A DNA stretch of 64,000 nt from an uncultured Parvularculaceae bacterium (GCA_947259375.1 CAMYLZ010000029.1:1-64000); one strand, 5' to 3'. Shown: positions 39,633 through 50,427, counted from the first letter of the stretch. Made by a program: numbers and translations. The notes: generated by a model from the letters alone, not told the origin.

Positions 39633-39884
39633 ATGGCGCGGATTTTGTTTTTTGGAAAACTCGGCGATCTTGCCGGCGGCCGCGCCCGCGAAATGGCGCT
39701 GCCGGCGGATGCGTGCAACGTCGCGGGGCTGATCGCGGCCATCCGCGAAAGCGACGTGGTGCTCGCCGATGCGCTTGAAGAAATTTCCGTGCGGGCGGTG
39801 GTCAATGAAGAAATGGCGCGCGCGGACACCGCGATAACGGACCAGGACGAGATTGCATTTTTGCCGCCTGTGAGCGGCGGGTAG
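39633..39884 (+). CDS. moaD: Molybdopterin synthase small subunit MoaD
   Basis: This 83-residue ubiquitin-like protein carries sulfur as a C-terminal thiocarboxylate. The C-terminus ends PPVSGG, with the Gly-Gly tail required for activation. The ARILFFGKLGDLAGG start is typical. It begins 3 bases after moaA and precedes moaE by 5 bases. Confidence 0.93.
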   Translation: MARILFFGKLGDLAGGRAREMALPADACNVAGLIAAIRESDVVLADALEEISVRAVVNEEMARADTAITDQDEIAFLPPVSGG

Positions 39885-39889
39885 GCGCT

Positions 39890-40345
39890 ATGATCCGCGT
39901 CAGCGAAGAGCCATTTGATCCGGGGGCGGAGCTTACCGCTTTCGAGCGCGCGGCGGACGGCGCCGGCGCGGTGGCGAGCTTTACCGGCAAGGTGCGCGCG
40001 CGCGCGGCCAGCGGCGCGGTCAATACGCTTTATCTAGAGCATTATCCGGGCCTTACGGAAAAATCCATCGCCGCAATCGAAGCCGAGGCGCGAGAGCGCT
40101 GGGCGCTTGAACATGTCAACATCATCCATCGCATCGGGCGGCTCAATCCCGGCGATCCGATCGTCATGGTCTGTGTTTCGTCGGCGCATCGGCGCGACGC
40201 CTTTGAAGCGGCGGATTTTCTGATGGACTATCTCAAGACCGAAGCCCTGTTCTGGAAAAAGGAAATCACCAGCGGCGATGAAGCGTGGATCGAGCCGCGG
40301 GATCAGGATTATCAAGACGCCGCACGCTGGCGAAAGGAAAAGTAA
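39890..40345 (+). CDS. moaE: Molybdopterin synthase large subunit MoaE
   Basis: MoaE forms the heterotetramer with MoaD that converts cyclic pyranopterin monophosphate to molybdopterin. The 151-residue protein shows TLYLEHYPGLTEKSIAAI, the HRIGRLNPGDPIVMVCVSSAHR core and the catalytic-region FLMDYLKTEALFWKKEI. The active-site lysines lie in this last block. Confidence 0.96.
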   Translation: MIRVSEEPFDPGAELTAFERAADGAGAVASFTGKVRARAASGAVNTLYLEHYPGLTEKSIAAIEAEARERWALEHVNIIHRIGRLNPGDPIVMVCVSSAHRRDAFEAADFLMDYLKTEALFWKKEITSGDEAWIEPRDQDYQDAARWRKEK

Positions 40346-40348
40346 GAC

Positions 40349-40879
40349 ATGCCTGGCATCAATGAGTCTCGTGAGTTTATTCCGGTCAGCATTGCGATCC
40401 TGACCGTTTCCGACACGCGCACTGCCGCTGACGACACATCCGGCGATATCCTGGCGCAGCGCGTCGAGGCGGCCGGGCACAAGCTGGCCGCGCGTGAGAT
40501 TGTGCGCGACGATGTTGAAACCATCCGAAAGACCGTCAGCGGCTGGATCGCGGATTCATCGGTGGACGTTATTATTTCCACGGGCGGGACCGGGCTTACC
40601 GGGCGGGACATCACGCCGGAAGCAATCGAACCGCTATTCGAAAAGCGCATTGACGGGTTTTCGGTGATTTTTCACAAGGTAAGCTTTGAAAGCATCGGCC
40701 TGTCGACGCTGCAATCGCGCGCGACCGCCGGCGTCGCCAACGGCACCTTCATCTTCGCGCTGCCGGGCTCCAATGGCGCGGTCAAGGATGGCTGGGACAA
40801 GGTCATTTCCATGCAGCTCGACGCGCGGCATGGGCCCTGCAACATGGTCGAGATCATGCCCCGCCTGCTGGAACGATAA
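40349..40879 (+). CDS. moaB: Molybdenum cofactor biosynthesis protein MoaB
   Basis: This 176-residue MoaB/Mog-type protein adenylates molybdopterin. The family marks are AILTVSDTRTAADDTSGDIL, the glycine-rich ISTGGTGLTGRDITPEAI and ALPGSNGAVKDGWDKVI. It is longer at the C-terminus than Mog domains in gephyrin-like fusions and fits the E. coli MoaB type. It follows moaE by 3 bases. Confidence 0.94.
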   Translation: MPGINESREFIPVSIAILTVSDTRTAADDTSGDILAQRVEAAGHKLAAREIVRDDVETIRKTVSGWIADSSVDVIISTGGTGLTGRDITPEAIEPLFEKRIDGFSVIFHKVSFESIGLSTLQSRATAGVANGTFIFALPGSNGAVKDGWDKVISMQLDARHGPCNMVEIMPRLLER

Positions 40880-40894
40880 GGGCGGGAACGCGTC

Positions 40895-41374
40895 ATGGGT
40901 GATGATCTTACGCATTTTGACGCCAGCGGGCGCGCCCGCATGGTCGATGTCAGCGCCAAGGAAACAACGGTGCGCCGCGCGGTCGCGCGCGGACGCGTGG
41001 TGTTCTCGCCCGCCTCATTCGAAAAGGTTCGGGCCGGCGTCAAAAAAGGCGATGTCGCCAGCATCGCCGAACTTGCCGGGGTGATGGGCGCGAAGCGCAC
41101 AAGCGATCTCATCCCTTTGTGTCATCCGCTGCCGATCACCGGGCTAAAAGTGGCGGTCGAGCCGGATGCGGAGCGCTCCGCCTACGTGGTAACAGCGGAG
41201 GTCAAGACAACCGGCAAGACGGGGGTGGAGATGGAAGCGCTGACCGCCGTGATGACGGCATGCCTCACCATTTATGACATGGCGAAAGCGGTCGACAAAT
41301 CCATGACAATTGAAGACGTCGCGCTGGTGGAAAAATCCGGCGGCAAATCCGGCGATTTTCGTCGCAGCGAGTAA
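40895..41374 (+). CDS. moaC: Cyclic pyranopterin monophosphate synthase MoaC
   Basis: MoaC completes the first step with MoaA, forming cyclic pyranopterin monophosphate. The 159-residue protein contains LTHFDASGRARMVDVSAK, LIPLCHPLPITGLKV and the TTGKTGVEMEALTAVMTACL active-site region, followed by YDMAKAVDKSMTI. All signature residues appear intact. Confidence 0.97.
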   Translation: MGDDLTHFDASGRARMVDVSAKETTVRRAVARGRVVFSPASFEKVRAGVKKGDVASIAELAGVMGAKRTSDLIPLCHPLPITGLKVAVEPDAERSAYVVTAEVKTTGKTGVEMEALTAVMTACLTIYDMAKAVDKSMTIEDVALVEKSGGKSGDFRRSE

Positions 41375-41377
41375 CAG

Positions 41378-42571
41378 ATGATCAGCGTTGAACAAGCCAT
41401 TGCCTCGGTCCTGAAGGGCGCCGCGCCCTTGGGGTCGGAAATCGTCAGCATCGGCGATGTCGCCGGGCGGATCGCGGCGGAAGATATTCGCGCGCGCATG
41501 ACGCAGCCGCCATTCGCCGCTTCGGCCATGGACGGTTATGCAGTGCGTTTCGCCGATATGGGCGCGGGCACGCGGCTTTCCGTCATTGGCGAGGCGCCGG
41601 CGGGCGCGCCTTTCGCCGGCGCGGTCGGCGCGGGCGAAGCGGTGCGGATTTTCACGGGCGCTGTCGTGCCGCCTGGGGCCGATCATGTGGTCATTCAGGA
41701 AGATGTCACGCGCGACGGCGACGCCATAACAATCAATGAACCACAAGCGGCGCCGCGCCATATCCGCCCGGCCGGCATTGATTTCAAGGAAGGCGATGTG
41801 CTCGCGAGCGCAGGCGCGCGCCTTCATGAAATGCATGGGTCAATTCTGGCGGCGGCGAATATCAGCGAGGTCGCTATGCGCCGCCGGCCGGTCGTGGCGC
41901 TGTTTTCCAATGGCGATGAGCTGGTCGATCCGGGTACGGCGTTGCAACCCGGTCAGATTGTCAATTCAAACCATTATGCGCTCGGCGCCATGGTCGCGCG
42001 CTGGGGCGGCGAGGCGCGCTATCTCGGCCGCGCAAGCGATGACGCAGCTGCGATCAGGGCGTTTTTCGCTCAGGCCCGCGAGGCGGATATCATCGTGCCG
42101 ATCGGCGGCGCTTCGGTCGGCGATTATGATTTCGTCAAATCCGCCTTCAAAGCCGAAGGCGGTGAAATTTTCTTCGAGAAAGTCGCGGTGCGGCCGGGCA
42201 AACCGACCTGGCATGGCCGGTTGGGCAAGGCGCGGGTGATCGGCCTTCCGGGCAATCCGGCCTCCGCTATCGTCACCGCCGCGCTGTTCGTGCAGACGCT
42301 GACCCGCGCGCTTGCCGGCGAAGCGACAGGCGAGGGACTGCGCACCACCCGCGCGGTCGTGACCGCGCCGCTCGGCGCCAATGGCCAGCGGGAAACCTTC
42401 ATCCGCGCCGCGGCGGCACAGGCGAGCGAAGGGCTCGCCGTGACGCCGGCCGCGAACCAGGACAGCTCGCTCCTGTCGCCCTTCGCCAGCGCCAATGCGC
42501 TGATCCGCCGTTTGCCCGGCGCGCCGGCCATCGATGCAGGCGGCGCAGTTGATGTCATATGGCTGCGGTGA
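41378..42571 (+). CDS. moeA: Molybdopterin molybdenumtransferase MoeA
   Basis: MoeA inserts molybdate into adenylylated molybdopterin. The 397-residue protein has the standard four-domain order, with PPFAASAMDGYAVRFAD near the N-terminus, TGAVVPPGADHVVIQED, the SNGDELVDPG segment and the C-terminal VRPGKPTWHGRLGKARVIGLPGNPAS. Its end overlaps mobA by 13 bases. Confidence 0.96.
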   Translation: MISVEQAIASVLKGAAPLGSEIVSIGDVAGRIAAEDIRARMTQPPFAASAMDGYAVRFADMGAGTRLSVIGEAPAGAPFAGAVGAGEAVRIFTGAVVPPGADHVVIQEDVTRDGDAITINEPQAAPRHIRPAGIDFKEGDVLASAGARLHEMHGSILAAANISEVAMRRRPVVALFSNGDELVDPGTALQPGQIVNSNHYALGAMVARWGGEARYLGRASDDAAAIRAFFAQAREADIIVPIGGASVGDYDFVKSAFKAEGGEIFFEKVAVRPGKPTWHGRLGKARVIGLPGNPASAIVTAALFVQTLTRALAGEATGEGLRTTRAVVTAPLGANGQRETFIRAAAAQASEGLAVTPAANQDSSLLSPFASANALIRRLPGAPAIDAGGAVDVIWLR

Positions 42572-43146
42572 GCGAGCGGATTGCGCTTATTCTCGCCGGC
42601 GGCGAGGCGCGGCGCATGGGCGGCGTCGATAAAGGCGCGATAGAGATTGGCGGGGAACGACTGATCGATCGCGTGATCAGCCGAATTAAACCGCAGGCGG
42701 AACGTATTTTGATTTCCGCGCGGCATGATTACGGCACAGGCCTGACGGCGCTGCCGGACCGTGATGAAGGTCCGGCGGGGCCGGCGGCCGGATTATGGGC
42801 GGCGGTTTGCTGGCTGGGCGAGAACGCGCCGGCGGCGGAAGGCTTTTTGACTGCGCCCGTGGATGGGCCATTCGCGCCGGCGGATTTGTATGCGCGATTG
42901 GCGGCGGGGGCGGGCAGCGCGGTTGCGCGCAACAGCGCCGGCGTTCATCCGACATTCGCCTATTGGCGCGTCGATGCGCTGCGCAAGATTTTGGCGCGCG
43001 CGCCGAAAGGAGAGGGGCTTTCCCTGAAGCGGATCGCAACCGAGATCGGCGCGCGGGAAACGCCGTTTTCGGGCGCGGATCAATTCATCAATATCAACAC
43101 ACCGGAAGAAAAGACGTATACGGAACAAATACTTGACAATGGTTGA
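42559..43146 (+). CDS. mobA: Molybdenum cofactor guanylyltransferase MobA
   Basis: MobA joins GMP to molybdopterin to form the bis-MGD cofactor needed by formate dehydrogenase. The 195-residue protein starts with the nucleotide motif ILAGGEARRMGGVDKG and contains a GPAGPAAGLWAA stretch and a conserved TAPVDGPF, the DxP/D metal region. The last part FININTPEE is also characteristic. It ends 3 bases from the convergent LytTR gene. Confidence 0.93.
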   Translation: MAAVSERIALILAGGEARRMGGVDKGAIEIGGERLIDRVISRIKPQAERILISARHDYGTGLTALPDRDEGPAGPAAGLWAAVCWLGENAPAAEGFLTAPVDGPFAPADLYARLAAGAGSAVARNSAGVHPTFAYWRVDALRKILARAPKGEGLSLKRIATEIGARETPFSGADQFININTPEEKTYTEQILDNG

Positions 43147-43149
43147 GTG

Positions 43150-43965
43150 CTACAGGAAGCGCGCAACGACCTCCTTGTAGGAACGCGATAGCTTCAGCTC
43201 CGATCCGTTTTCGAGGATCAGGAAATATTCTCCATTTGAATGCGGGTGCAGCTCTTTCACCTTGTCGATATTGACAATCGCGGATCGGTGAACGCGCTGG
43301 AACCGCGCCGGGTCGAGGCGGTGTTCAAGCGCTTTCATCGTCTCGCGGATGATATGTGTTTTGCCGCCCGCATGGATGCACATATAATCGCCGGCGGCGT
43401 CGATCCACTCGATTTCGTCAGCGGTCAACATCACGACTTTCGAGCCGTCCTTGAAGGAAAGGCGTTCTGAATAACGCTGTTGCTCCGTCCACGTAGGATC
43501 GTTGATCAGCTCTTTGATGCGGTCGCGGTCATCGTCGGAAAGCGAGGCGAGCATTTCGATCAGCTTCGATTCGCGGTCCGAGGCGACTTTGCTTTTCAGC
43601 GCTTCGCGGGCGCGGTGAATGGCGTCCTTTAGGCGCTCCTCCTCCACCGGCTTGACGATATAGTCGAGCGCGTTCGCTTCAAAAGCATCAATGGCGTATT
43701 TGTCGTAAGCGGTGACGAAAACAAACAGCGGGGCAGGCGCGCCGATCATCGCGCGAACAACGCCGAATCCATCAAGGCCTGGCATCTGGATATCGAGAAA
43801 AACAAGGTCCGGCGAATGCGCCTTGATCTCCTTCACCGCTTCGCGTCCATTCGCGCATTCGCCGATAATCTCGACCTCGGGAAAGTTCTGAAGCCTGAGC
43901 TTTAGTCCGCGTAAAGCGAGCGGTTCGTCATCGACCAGCATGACACGGATTTTTTCGCTGTTCAT
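43150..43965 (-). CDS. LytTR-type response regulator
   Basis: The 271-residue protein has a receiver domain (1-125) with the phosphoacceptor Asp58 in LVFLDIQMPG and the Thr/Lys residues VTAYDK and VKPVE. A LytTR DNA-binding domain forms the C-terminus (about 165-270) with ADEIEWIDAAGDYMCIH, and RFQRVHRSAIVNIDKVKELH. It starts inside the stop codon of the kinase gene (ATGA), so the two form a two-component system. Target genes are not evident. Confidence 0.92.
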   Translation of the reverse strand: MNSEKIRVMLVDDEPLALRGLKLRLQNFPEVEIIGECANGREAVKEIKAHSPDLVFLDIQMPGLDGFGVVRAMIGAPAPLFVFVTAYDKYAIDAFEANALDYIVKPVEEERLKDAIHRAREALKSKVASDRESKLIEMLASLSDDDRDRIKELINDPTWTEQQRYSERLSFKDGSKVVMLTADEIEWIDAAGDYMCIHAGGKTHIIRETMKALEHRLDPARFQRVHRSAIVNIDKVKELHPHSNGEYFLILENGSELKLSRSYKEVVARFL

Positions 43966-45158
43966 TGTTCACCCCGGGTTTCGAACGGCATTCTAAGGCA
44001 GACGCATAGACCTTGCGGACTGACGCGGGCGAGGCTGAACTTTCCGCGCCCCTGGTAAAGATAGTTCAGTCGGTCGCGCATATTGACCAGACCGACGCCG
44101 GTCTTGACATTGCGCAGCAATTCCGTCGGATCTTCGGGCGCATTCGGACCATTGTCGCAAACCTGCATCGCAAGCGCCCGGCCTTCGCGCTTGGCGGTGA
44201 TGGTGATTTTACCGCCCGTTTCCATCTGTGCAATGGCGTATTTTATGGCGTTTTCAATGGCCGGCTGAAGAATGAGCGACGGCACGAAAGCGTTATTGGC
44301 GTCCTCATCGACATCGAATTCGACGCTTAACCGATCGCCGAAACGGGTTTTTTCGATCGCCAGATAAAGGTCAAGCGCGCGAATTTCATCCGCCAGCGTG
44401 GTTTTTTGCAATGGGTCGCTGTCGAGCGAATAGCGCAGGAAAGCGGAAAGCTGCGTCAGCATCGCGTTCGCATGCTTGCCGTTCTGTTCGAGCACTAGCG
44501 TCGAAATAGCGTTAAGCGTATTGAACAGAAAATGCGGATTGAGCTGATAGCGCAGCATTTTCAATTGCGCCTGATCCGCGAGGCGGGCGGAAAACAACGC
44601 CCGTTCCATCTCGTTGCGCAGCTTGAGATAGTAGTTGATGCCGAAATAAAATCCCGCCCAAGAGCCGAGAAGGAACAGGTTCACCGGCAGGTCAGGGACG
44701 ATCAGCAGCAGATAGTTGGTGGTGCCGAGCGACGCGCCGCGCAGGTCCATCCAGGCATTGCCGAAGAGAATACCGAATGTTTGCGCTTTCATGGCGGACA
44801 TCGCGACCGCCATCAAAATCGTGGAGGTCATGACGATCGCGAGCAGGATCGCCGGGCCCTGACGGCGGGCGAAACGATAAATCGGCCGCGCGAGAATGCT
44901 GGTTGTCAAGAAGCCGATCAGCGACGAAGCGACGGAATAAAGCAGGGAATCCGTTGACCGGCCGGCGACAAAAGTTGAGACGCTGAGAATATGCAGAGCG
45001 AAAAAGCCTAGCCACCCGGCGATCTGTAAAATCCAGAACATCCGGCCCTTGTCGGCGAACAGCCAATTCATCCACACGCGCGAGCGTCCGGGCGCGGCGA
45101 TAAACGGGCCGGCCGGACCTTCGGTCACTTGACGTGCGGAAACTGGGGAGGAACTCAT
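43962..45158 (-). CDS. LytS/YehU-type membrane sensor histidine kinase
   Basis: I start at the ATG at 45158, giving 398 residues. Four hydrophobic segments lie between residues 40 and 175. The His_kinase domain (LytS family) has the phosphoacceptor His209 in QLNPHFLFNTLNAISTLV, and the HATPase domain shows LQPAIENAIKYAI and GVGLVNMRDRLNYLY. There is no obvious extracellular sensor domain, so the membrane part may itself sense a signal. A longer start at 45278 lacks a good ribosome site. The partner regulator follows directly. Confidence 0.9.
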   Translation of the reverse strand: MSSSPVSARQVTEGPAGPFIAAPGRSRVWMNWLFADKGRMFWILQIAGWLGFFALHILSVSTFVAGRSTDSLLYSVASSLIGFLTTSILARPIYRFARRQGPAILLAIVMTSTILMAVAMSAMKAQTFGILFGNAWMDLRGASLGTTNYLLLIVPDLPVNLFLLGSWAGFYFGINYYLKLRNEMERALFSARLADQAQLKMLRYQLNPHFLFNTLNAISTLVLEQNGKHANAMLTQLSAFLRYSLDSDPLQKTTLADEIRALDLYLAIEKTRFGDRLSVEFDVDEDANNAFVPSLILQPAIENAIKYAIAQMETGGKITITAKREGRALAMQVCDNGPNAPEDPTELLRNVKTGVGLVNMRDRLNYLYQGRGKFSLARVSPQGLCVCLRMPFETRGEQ

Positions 45159-45286
45159 ATCATGGGTCTCGTTGTATTCATTGAAACAAGGCCTGTCCCT
45201 GCCTGAAAGCAAGCCGTTCTGCGGCGAACGGCCTTCGCCATGCGATAAACGTCGCATGTCCCGCCGCCGCGTGAACAAACTTAACC

Positions 45287-48200
45287 CTATTCGCTCAAGG
45301 ACAACAATCTGACGTCGCCGCCAGCGGCGGTCGTATTGATGGTAAGGGCGCGTTCGACCGCGAAGCGCCAGGGTTCGTCACGGCTTGAAAGCAGTGGGAT
45401 GATCGGCCCGGGACGGAGCGCCAGCACCGCTTCGATCGCCGCGCGCCCTTCCGGGCCGCCGTCATAAACGACGGCGCGCACCCGGTCATCGAGCAGCAGG
45501 GCTTTCGGAACCGCCTTGTTGAAGTCCATTTCTTGCATGATGTTTGCGAAGCGGTCCTCAAGCGCCGAGCCGAGCGTTTCGCTATTGGTGCGATCAGCGA
45601 TGACGCAATTGCCGGCGGCGAGTGCTTTGGCGATCTGGCTGAATTCATCGCCGCGGCCGACGCAAACGACAATGCCGCGTCCACGCAGTTTCAGCGTGTT
45701 TGACTCGCCGGTTGGTCCGGGCAAATCGAGCGCATGCATGAAATGGTCTTCAAAAAGCGTTGCAGCCGCGTTCAGGCAATCGCGCTGCGCGCCGGTGAGC
45801 GAGCGAGCCGCTTCATTGAAAATCGCTGCTTTGTTTTTCTCATTCGCCCACGGAAGGAAATCGGCCGTCAGTTGCGTCAGCGCCTGGTCGAGTGCGGGAT
45901 GTAACGGCCCATCGCTCAGCGTCAGCGCAACATCTTCGCCGGGGCGGTCGCGCTTTGTCAGCGCGTTCAGATAATGCGGGCCGCCGGCTTTCGGGCCGGT
46001 GCCGGATAGGCCTTCGCCGCCAAAGGGCTGCACGCCGACGACCGCGCCGATCTGGTTGCGGTTCACATAGACATTGCCGGTGCGCGCCCGCCGCGCCACG
46101 CGCTCCATAGTCTCGTCGATCCGCGAATGCACGCCCATGGTCAGGCCGAAACCGAGCGCATTGATCTCGTCGACCAGCCCGTCGAGATTGTCGCCTTTGA
46201 AACGAACCACATGCAGGACGGGGCCAAAGATTTCCTGTTTGATGTTGGTGATGGCGCGCACCTCAAATGCGACGGGCCGAACGAATGTGCCGCCTGTATC
46301 GTTCTTGGCGTCAGGTGCGCGTGCGATGAACGCAGCCTCGCGGATCAGGCGCTCGACATGGCGCTTGATATTGTCGCGCGCTTCCACATCAATCACCGGA
46401 CCGACATCGGTGAGGAGCTGCGACGGGTCGCCGACGGAGAGCTCCGCCATTGCGCCGGCGAGCATTTCAATGAAGCGGTCGGCGATGTCTTCCTGCACGC
46501 ACACGACGCGGCAGGCCGAGCAGCGCTGGCCTGCGCTCTGGAACGCGGAGTCGACCGTGTCGGTCACCGCCTGTTCGAGTAATGCGGTCGAATCGACGAT
46601 CATGGCGTTGATCCCGCCGGTCTCGGCGATCAGTGCGGCGTCGTGCTTGCCGCTCTCAACAAGGCTCTTCTTGATCAGCCTGGCGACTTCTGTCGAGCCT
46701 GTGAAGACGACGCCGCTAATGTCGGGGTGGGCGACCAGCGGTGCGCCTACGGACGGTCCGTCGCCCGGTAAGAAATGCAGCGCGCCGGCGGGGATGCCTG
46801 CCTCATGCAGAAGCTTCACCGCAGCAAAAGCGATCAGCGGCGTTTGCTCGGCTGGTTTGGCCAGCACGCAATTGCCGGCGGCGAGCGATGCGCTCACCTG
46901 TCCAAGAAAGATCGCGAGCGGAAAATTCCACGGGCTGATGCAGGCGACGACGCCGAGCGGGGCGGCGTCGGTTCCTTCCGCGCGGTCCGCGTAATAGCGC
47001 AGGAAGTCCGCCGCCTCGCGAATTTCGGCGATGGCGTCCGGCCAGCACTTGCCGGCTTCGAACACCGCAAGCGCCTTGAAATGCGCGCCGCGTTCTTCAA
47101 GGAGCGCCGCCGCACGGCGTAGCGCGGCCGCGCGCGTCGCCGCCGGAGTCGCCGCCCATTCATCCGCAAAGGCCGACGCGCGCGCGCAGGCGGCGTCAAC
47201 ATCATCGCGTGCTGAAAGCACGACCGCGCCAATAACATCATCATTGCGGGCGGGATTGACGACCGGCGTCGTCTTGCCGGATCGCGCTTCTCCGTCGATG
47301 ATCGGATGCGCATCGACCGACCCTAATGTCGCGCGCGCGGACGGCTCCATGGTCGCGGCGGTAGGCGGATGAGTTTCGTCCCAGCCCATCGCGGAGAGAC
47401 GTCCGCCGAGATGATCGCGCGGCGCCGGGATTTGCGGATTGGGATAGACCTCAAGTTCGGCGATCTCATCCAGCGGATCAGCGACAACGTCGTCTACGGA
47501 AAGGTCCGGATCGATGAGCTGATTGACGAAAGACGAATTGGCGCCGTTCTCGAGAAGGCGCCGGACGAGATAGGGCAAAAGCTCCTTGTGACCGCCGACC
47601 GGGGCATAAATGCGCGCGCGCGCGCCGCTCTCGATCAGGCTGTCATGCAGGGCTTCGCCCATGCCGTGCAGCCGTTGCAATTCATATTCGGCGAAGTCGC
47701 CCGCCATCGCCTGCACCATAGTGGCGGTCAGCGCGTTGTGGGTGGCGAATTGCGGATAGAAAACATCACGATTGTCGAGCAGTTTGCGCGCGCAGGCGAG
47801 ATAGCTGACATCGGTGAGCACCTTGCGGGTGAATACCGGGTAGCTTTGAAGGCCCATTACTTGCGCGCGTTTGATCTCGGCGTCCCAATAAGCGCCTTTG
47901 ACGAGGCGCACCATGACGCGCCGCGGCGCGCCGTCCCCTGCCGTCTCTCGGGCCAGCGCTGCAAGCCAGTCAAGGACGAACGGCGCGCGCCGCTGATAGG
48001 CTTGGACGACGACGCCGAAACCGTTCCAGCCGGCGAGCGCCGGGTCGCGCATCAGGCCCTCTATGATGTCGAGCGACAAGTCGAGCCGGTCGGCCTCCTC
48101 CGCGTCGATGTTGAAGCCCATATTGGCGGCCTTGGCCTTGAGCGCCAGTTCGCGCAGCCGTTCGCCAAGCTCGTTCAGCACGCGTTCTTTCTTGCCATAT

Positions 48201-48973
48201 TCATAGCGCGGATGCAGTGCCGAGAGCTTTACCGATATCCCGGGATTGAGCGTCGCGCGTTCTTGGGTGGAATAACCGGCGATGGCGGCGATAGCGCTCT
48301 CATATTCGCGGTAATATTTGTCGGCGTCGGCTTGCGTGTGCGCAGCCTCGCCGAGCATGTCGAACGAGAAGACATACCCTTTGGCGGCGAATTTGCGCGC
48401 CCGATTCATCGCTGCGTCGATGGTCTCGCCGAGGACGAAATGTTCGCCCATGATGCGCATGGCCTGTCCGACCGATGCGCGAATCACCGGCTCCCCGAGG
48501 CGGTCGAGCGCTGCTTTGGTCCCGGCGACCATTTTGCCGATCGGGTTCTTGGTTTCTACTTCGTCGAGCCAGGCGGCGGTGAGCATCAGCGCGCGGGTCG
48601 AGAAATTGACCAGCGGGAAGGGGCTCTTGCCTTTATGGGCGGCCCAGTCCCCGGCCTCGATCTTGTCTTCGATCAGCGCGTCGGCGGTCGCGGCGTCGGG
48701 CGTCCGCAACAGGGCTTCGGCAAGCCGCATCAGCGTCACGCCCTCTGCGGTTGAAAGGCCGTATTCCTGGAGGAACTTGTCGATAAGGCCAGACCGCTCG
48801 GCGCTGGCCCGCGCCAAGTGAACAAAATCGGCAGCGCGATCCCGCGCTAATCGGCGGGTTTTCTCGTCGAGGCCAGCGTCATTGACCAGCTCCGGAACCA
48901 GCGTTTCTTCAGAAACGAGGTAGTGATCGCGAATGTGATTGCGAAGTTCTGTGAGCGCGGTTCCCGATGTCAT
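45287..48973 (-). CDS. putA: Bifunctional proline dehydrogenase / P5C dehydrogenase PutA
   Basis: PutA oxidises proline to glutamate in two steps. The protein has 1228 residues from the ATG at 48973. The FAD-binding proline dehydrogenase barrel spans roughly residues 110-480 (SVKLSALHPRYEYGKKERV, FNIDAEEADRLDLSLDI, RLVKGAYWDAEIKRAQV). The aldehyde dehydrogenase part (about 520-1000) has the catalytic Cys in QRCSACRVV. A C-terminal domain of about 180 residues follows. The N-terminus lacks the ribbon-helix-helix DNA-binding domain of E. coli PutA, so it should be an enzyme without autorepressor function. It is divergent from the thiolase gene. Confidence 0.96.
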   Translation of the reverse strand: MTSGTALTELRNHIRDHYLVSEETLVPELVNDAGLDEKTRRLARDRAADFVHLARASAERSGLIDKFLQEYGLSTAEGVTLMRLAEALLRTPDAATADALIEDKIEAGDWAAHKGKSPFPLVNFSTRALMLTAAWLDEVETKNPIGKMVAGTKAALDRLGEPVIRASVGQAMRIMGEHFVLGETIDAAMNRARKFAAKGYVFSFDMLGEAAHTQADADKYYREYESAIAAIAGYSTQERATLNPGISVKLSALHPRYEYGKKERVLNELGERLRELALKAKAANMGFNIDAEEADRLDLSLDIIEGLMRDPALAGWNGFGVVVQAYQRRAPFVLDWLAALARETAGDGAPRRVMVRLVKGAYWDAEIKRAQVMGLQSYPVFTRKVLTDVSYLACARKLLDNRDVFYPQFATHNALTATMVQAMAGDFAEYELQRLHGMGEALHDSLIESGARARIYAPVGGHKELLPYLVRRLLENGANSSFVNQLIDPDLSVDDVVADPLDEIAELEVYPNPQIPAPRDHLGGRLSAMGWDETHPPTAATMEPSARATLGSVDAHPIIDGEARSGKTTPVVNPARNDDVIGAVVLSARDDVDAACARASAFADEWAATPAATRAAALRRAAALLEERGAHFKALAVFEAGKCWPDAIAEIREAADFLRYYADRAEGTDAAPLGVVACISPWNFPLAIFLGQVSASLAAGNCVLAKPAEQTPLIAFAAVKLLHEAGIPAGALHFLPGDGPSVGAPLVAHPDISGVVFTGSTEVARLIKKSLVESGKHDAALIAETGGINAMIVDSTALLEQAVTDTVDSAFQSAGQRCSACRVVCVQEDIADRFIEMLAGAMAELSVGDPSQLLTDVGPVIDVEARDNIKRHVERLIREAAFIARAPDAKNDTGGTFVRPVAFEVRAITNIKQEIFGPVLHVVRFKGDNLDGLVDEINALGFGLTMGVHSRIDETMERVARRARTGNVYVNRNQIGAVVGVQPFGGEGLSGTGPKAGGPHYLNALTKRDRPGEDVALTLSDGPLHPALDQALTQLTADFLPWANEKNKAAIFNEAARSLTGAQRDCLNAAATLFEDHFMHALDLPGPTGESNTLKLRGRGIVVCVGRGDEFSQIAKALAAGNCVIADRTNSETLGSALEDRFANIMQEMDFNKAVPKALLLDDRVRAVVYDGGPEGRAAIEAVLALRPGPIIPLLSSRDEPWRFAVERALTINTTAAGGDVRLLSLSE

Positions 48974-49189
48974 GTTCGTCCCAGCAAATGCGTTTCCTGG
49001 CGCCCGCCTTAGCTCATTCGGCGCAGGGTTGGAACCGCTCGTTGTGACGGGACCGGACGCAGTGCCGCGCCTGCTGCATCGCGCCATTGCGCTGGTCTTT
49101 CGCGGAGCCTAACTAGGTCTTTGAAGGGACCGCGCAATCACCCGTGGCGCGCCAGATGTTCACAGAATAAGGCCTGAAAGGAACGCCCC

Positions 49190-50398
<1,209 letters not shown>

Positions 50399-50427
50399 TC
50401 GAAACACTTGAAACGGACTGCAAAACC

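Noticed and set aside
47369-48754. Forward open frame of 461 codons opposite putA
   Set aside because: It mirrors the PutA coding region and shows no recognisable protein feature.
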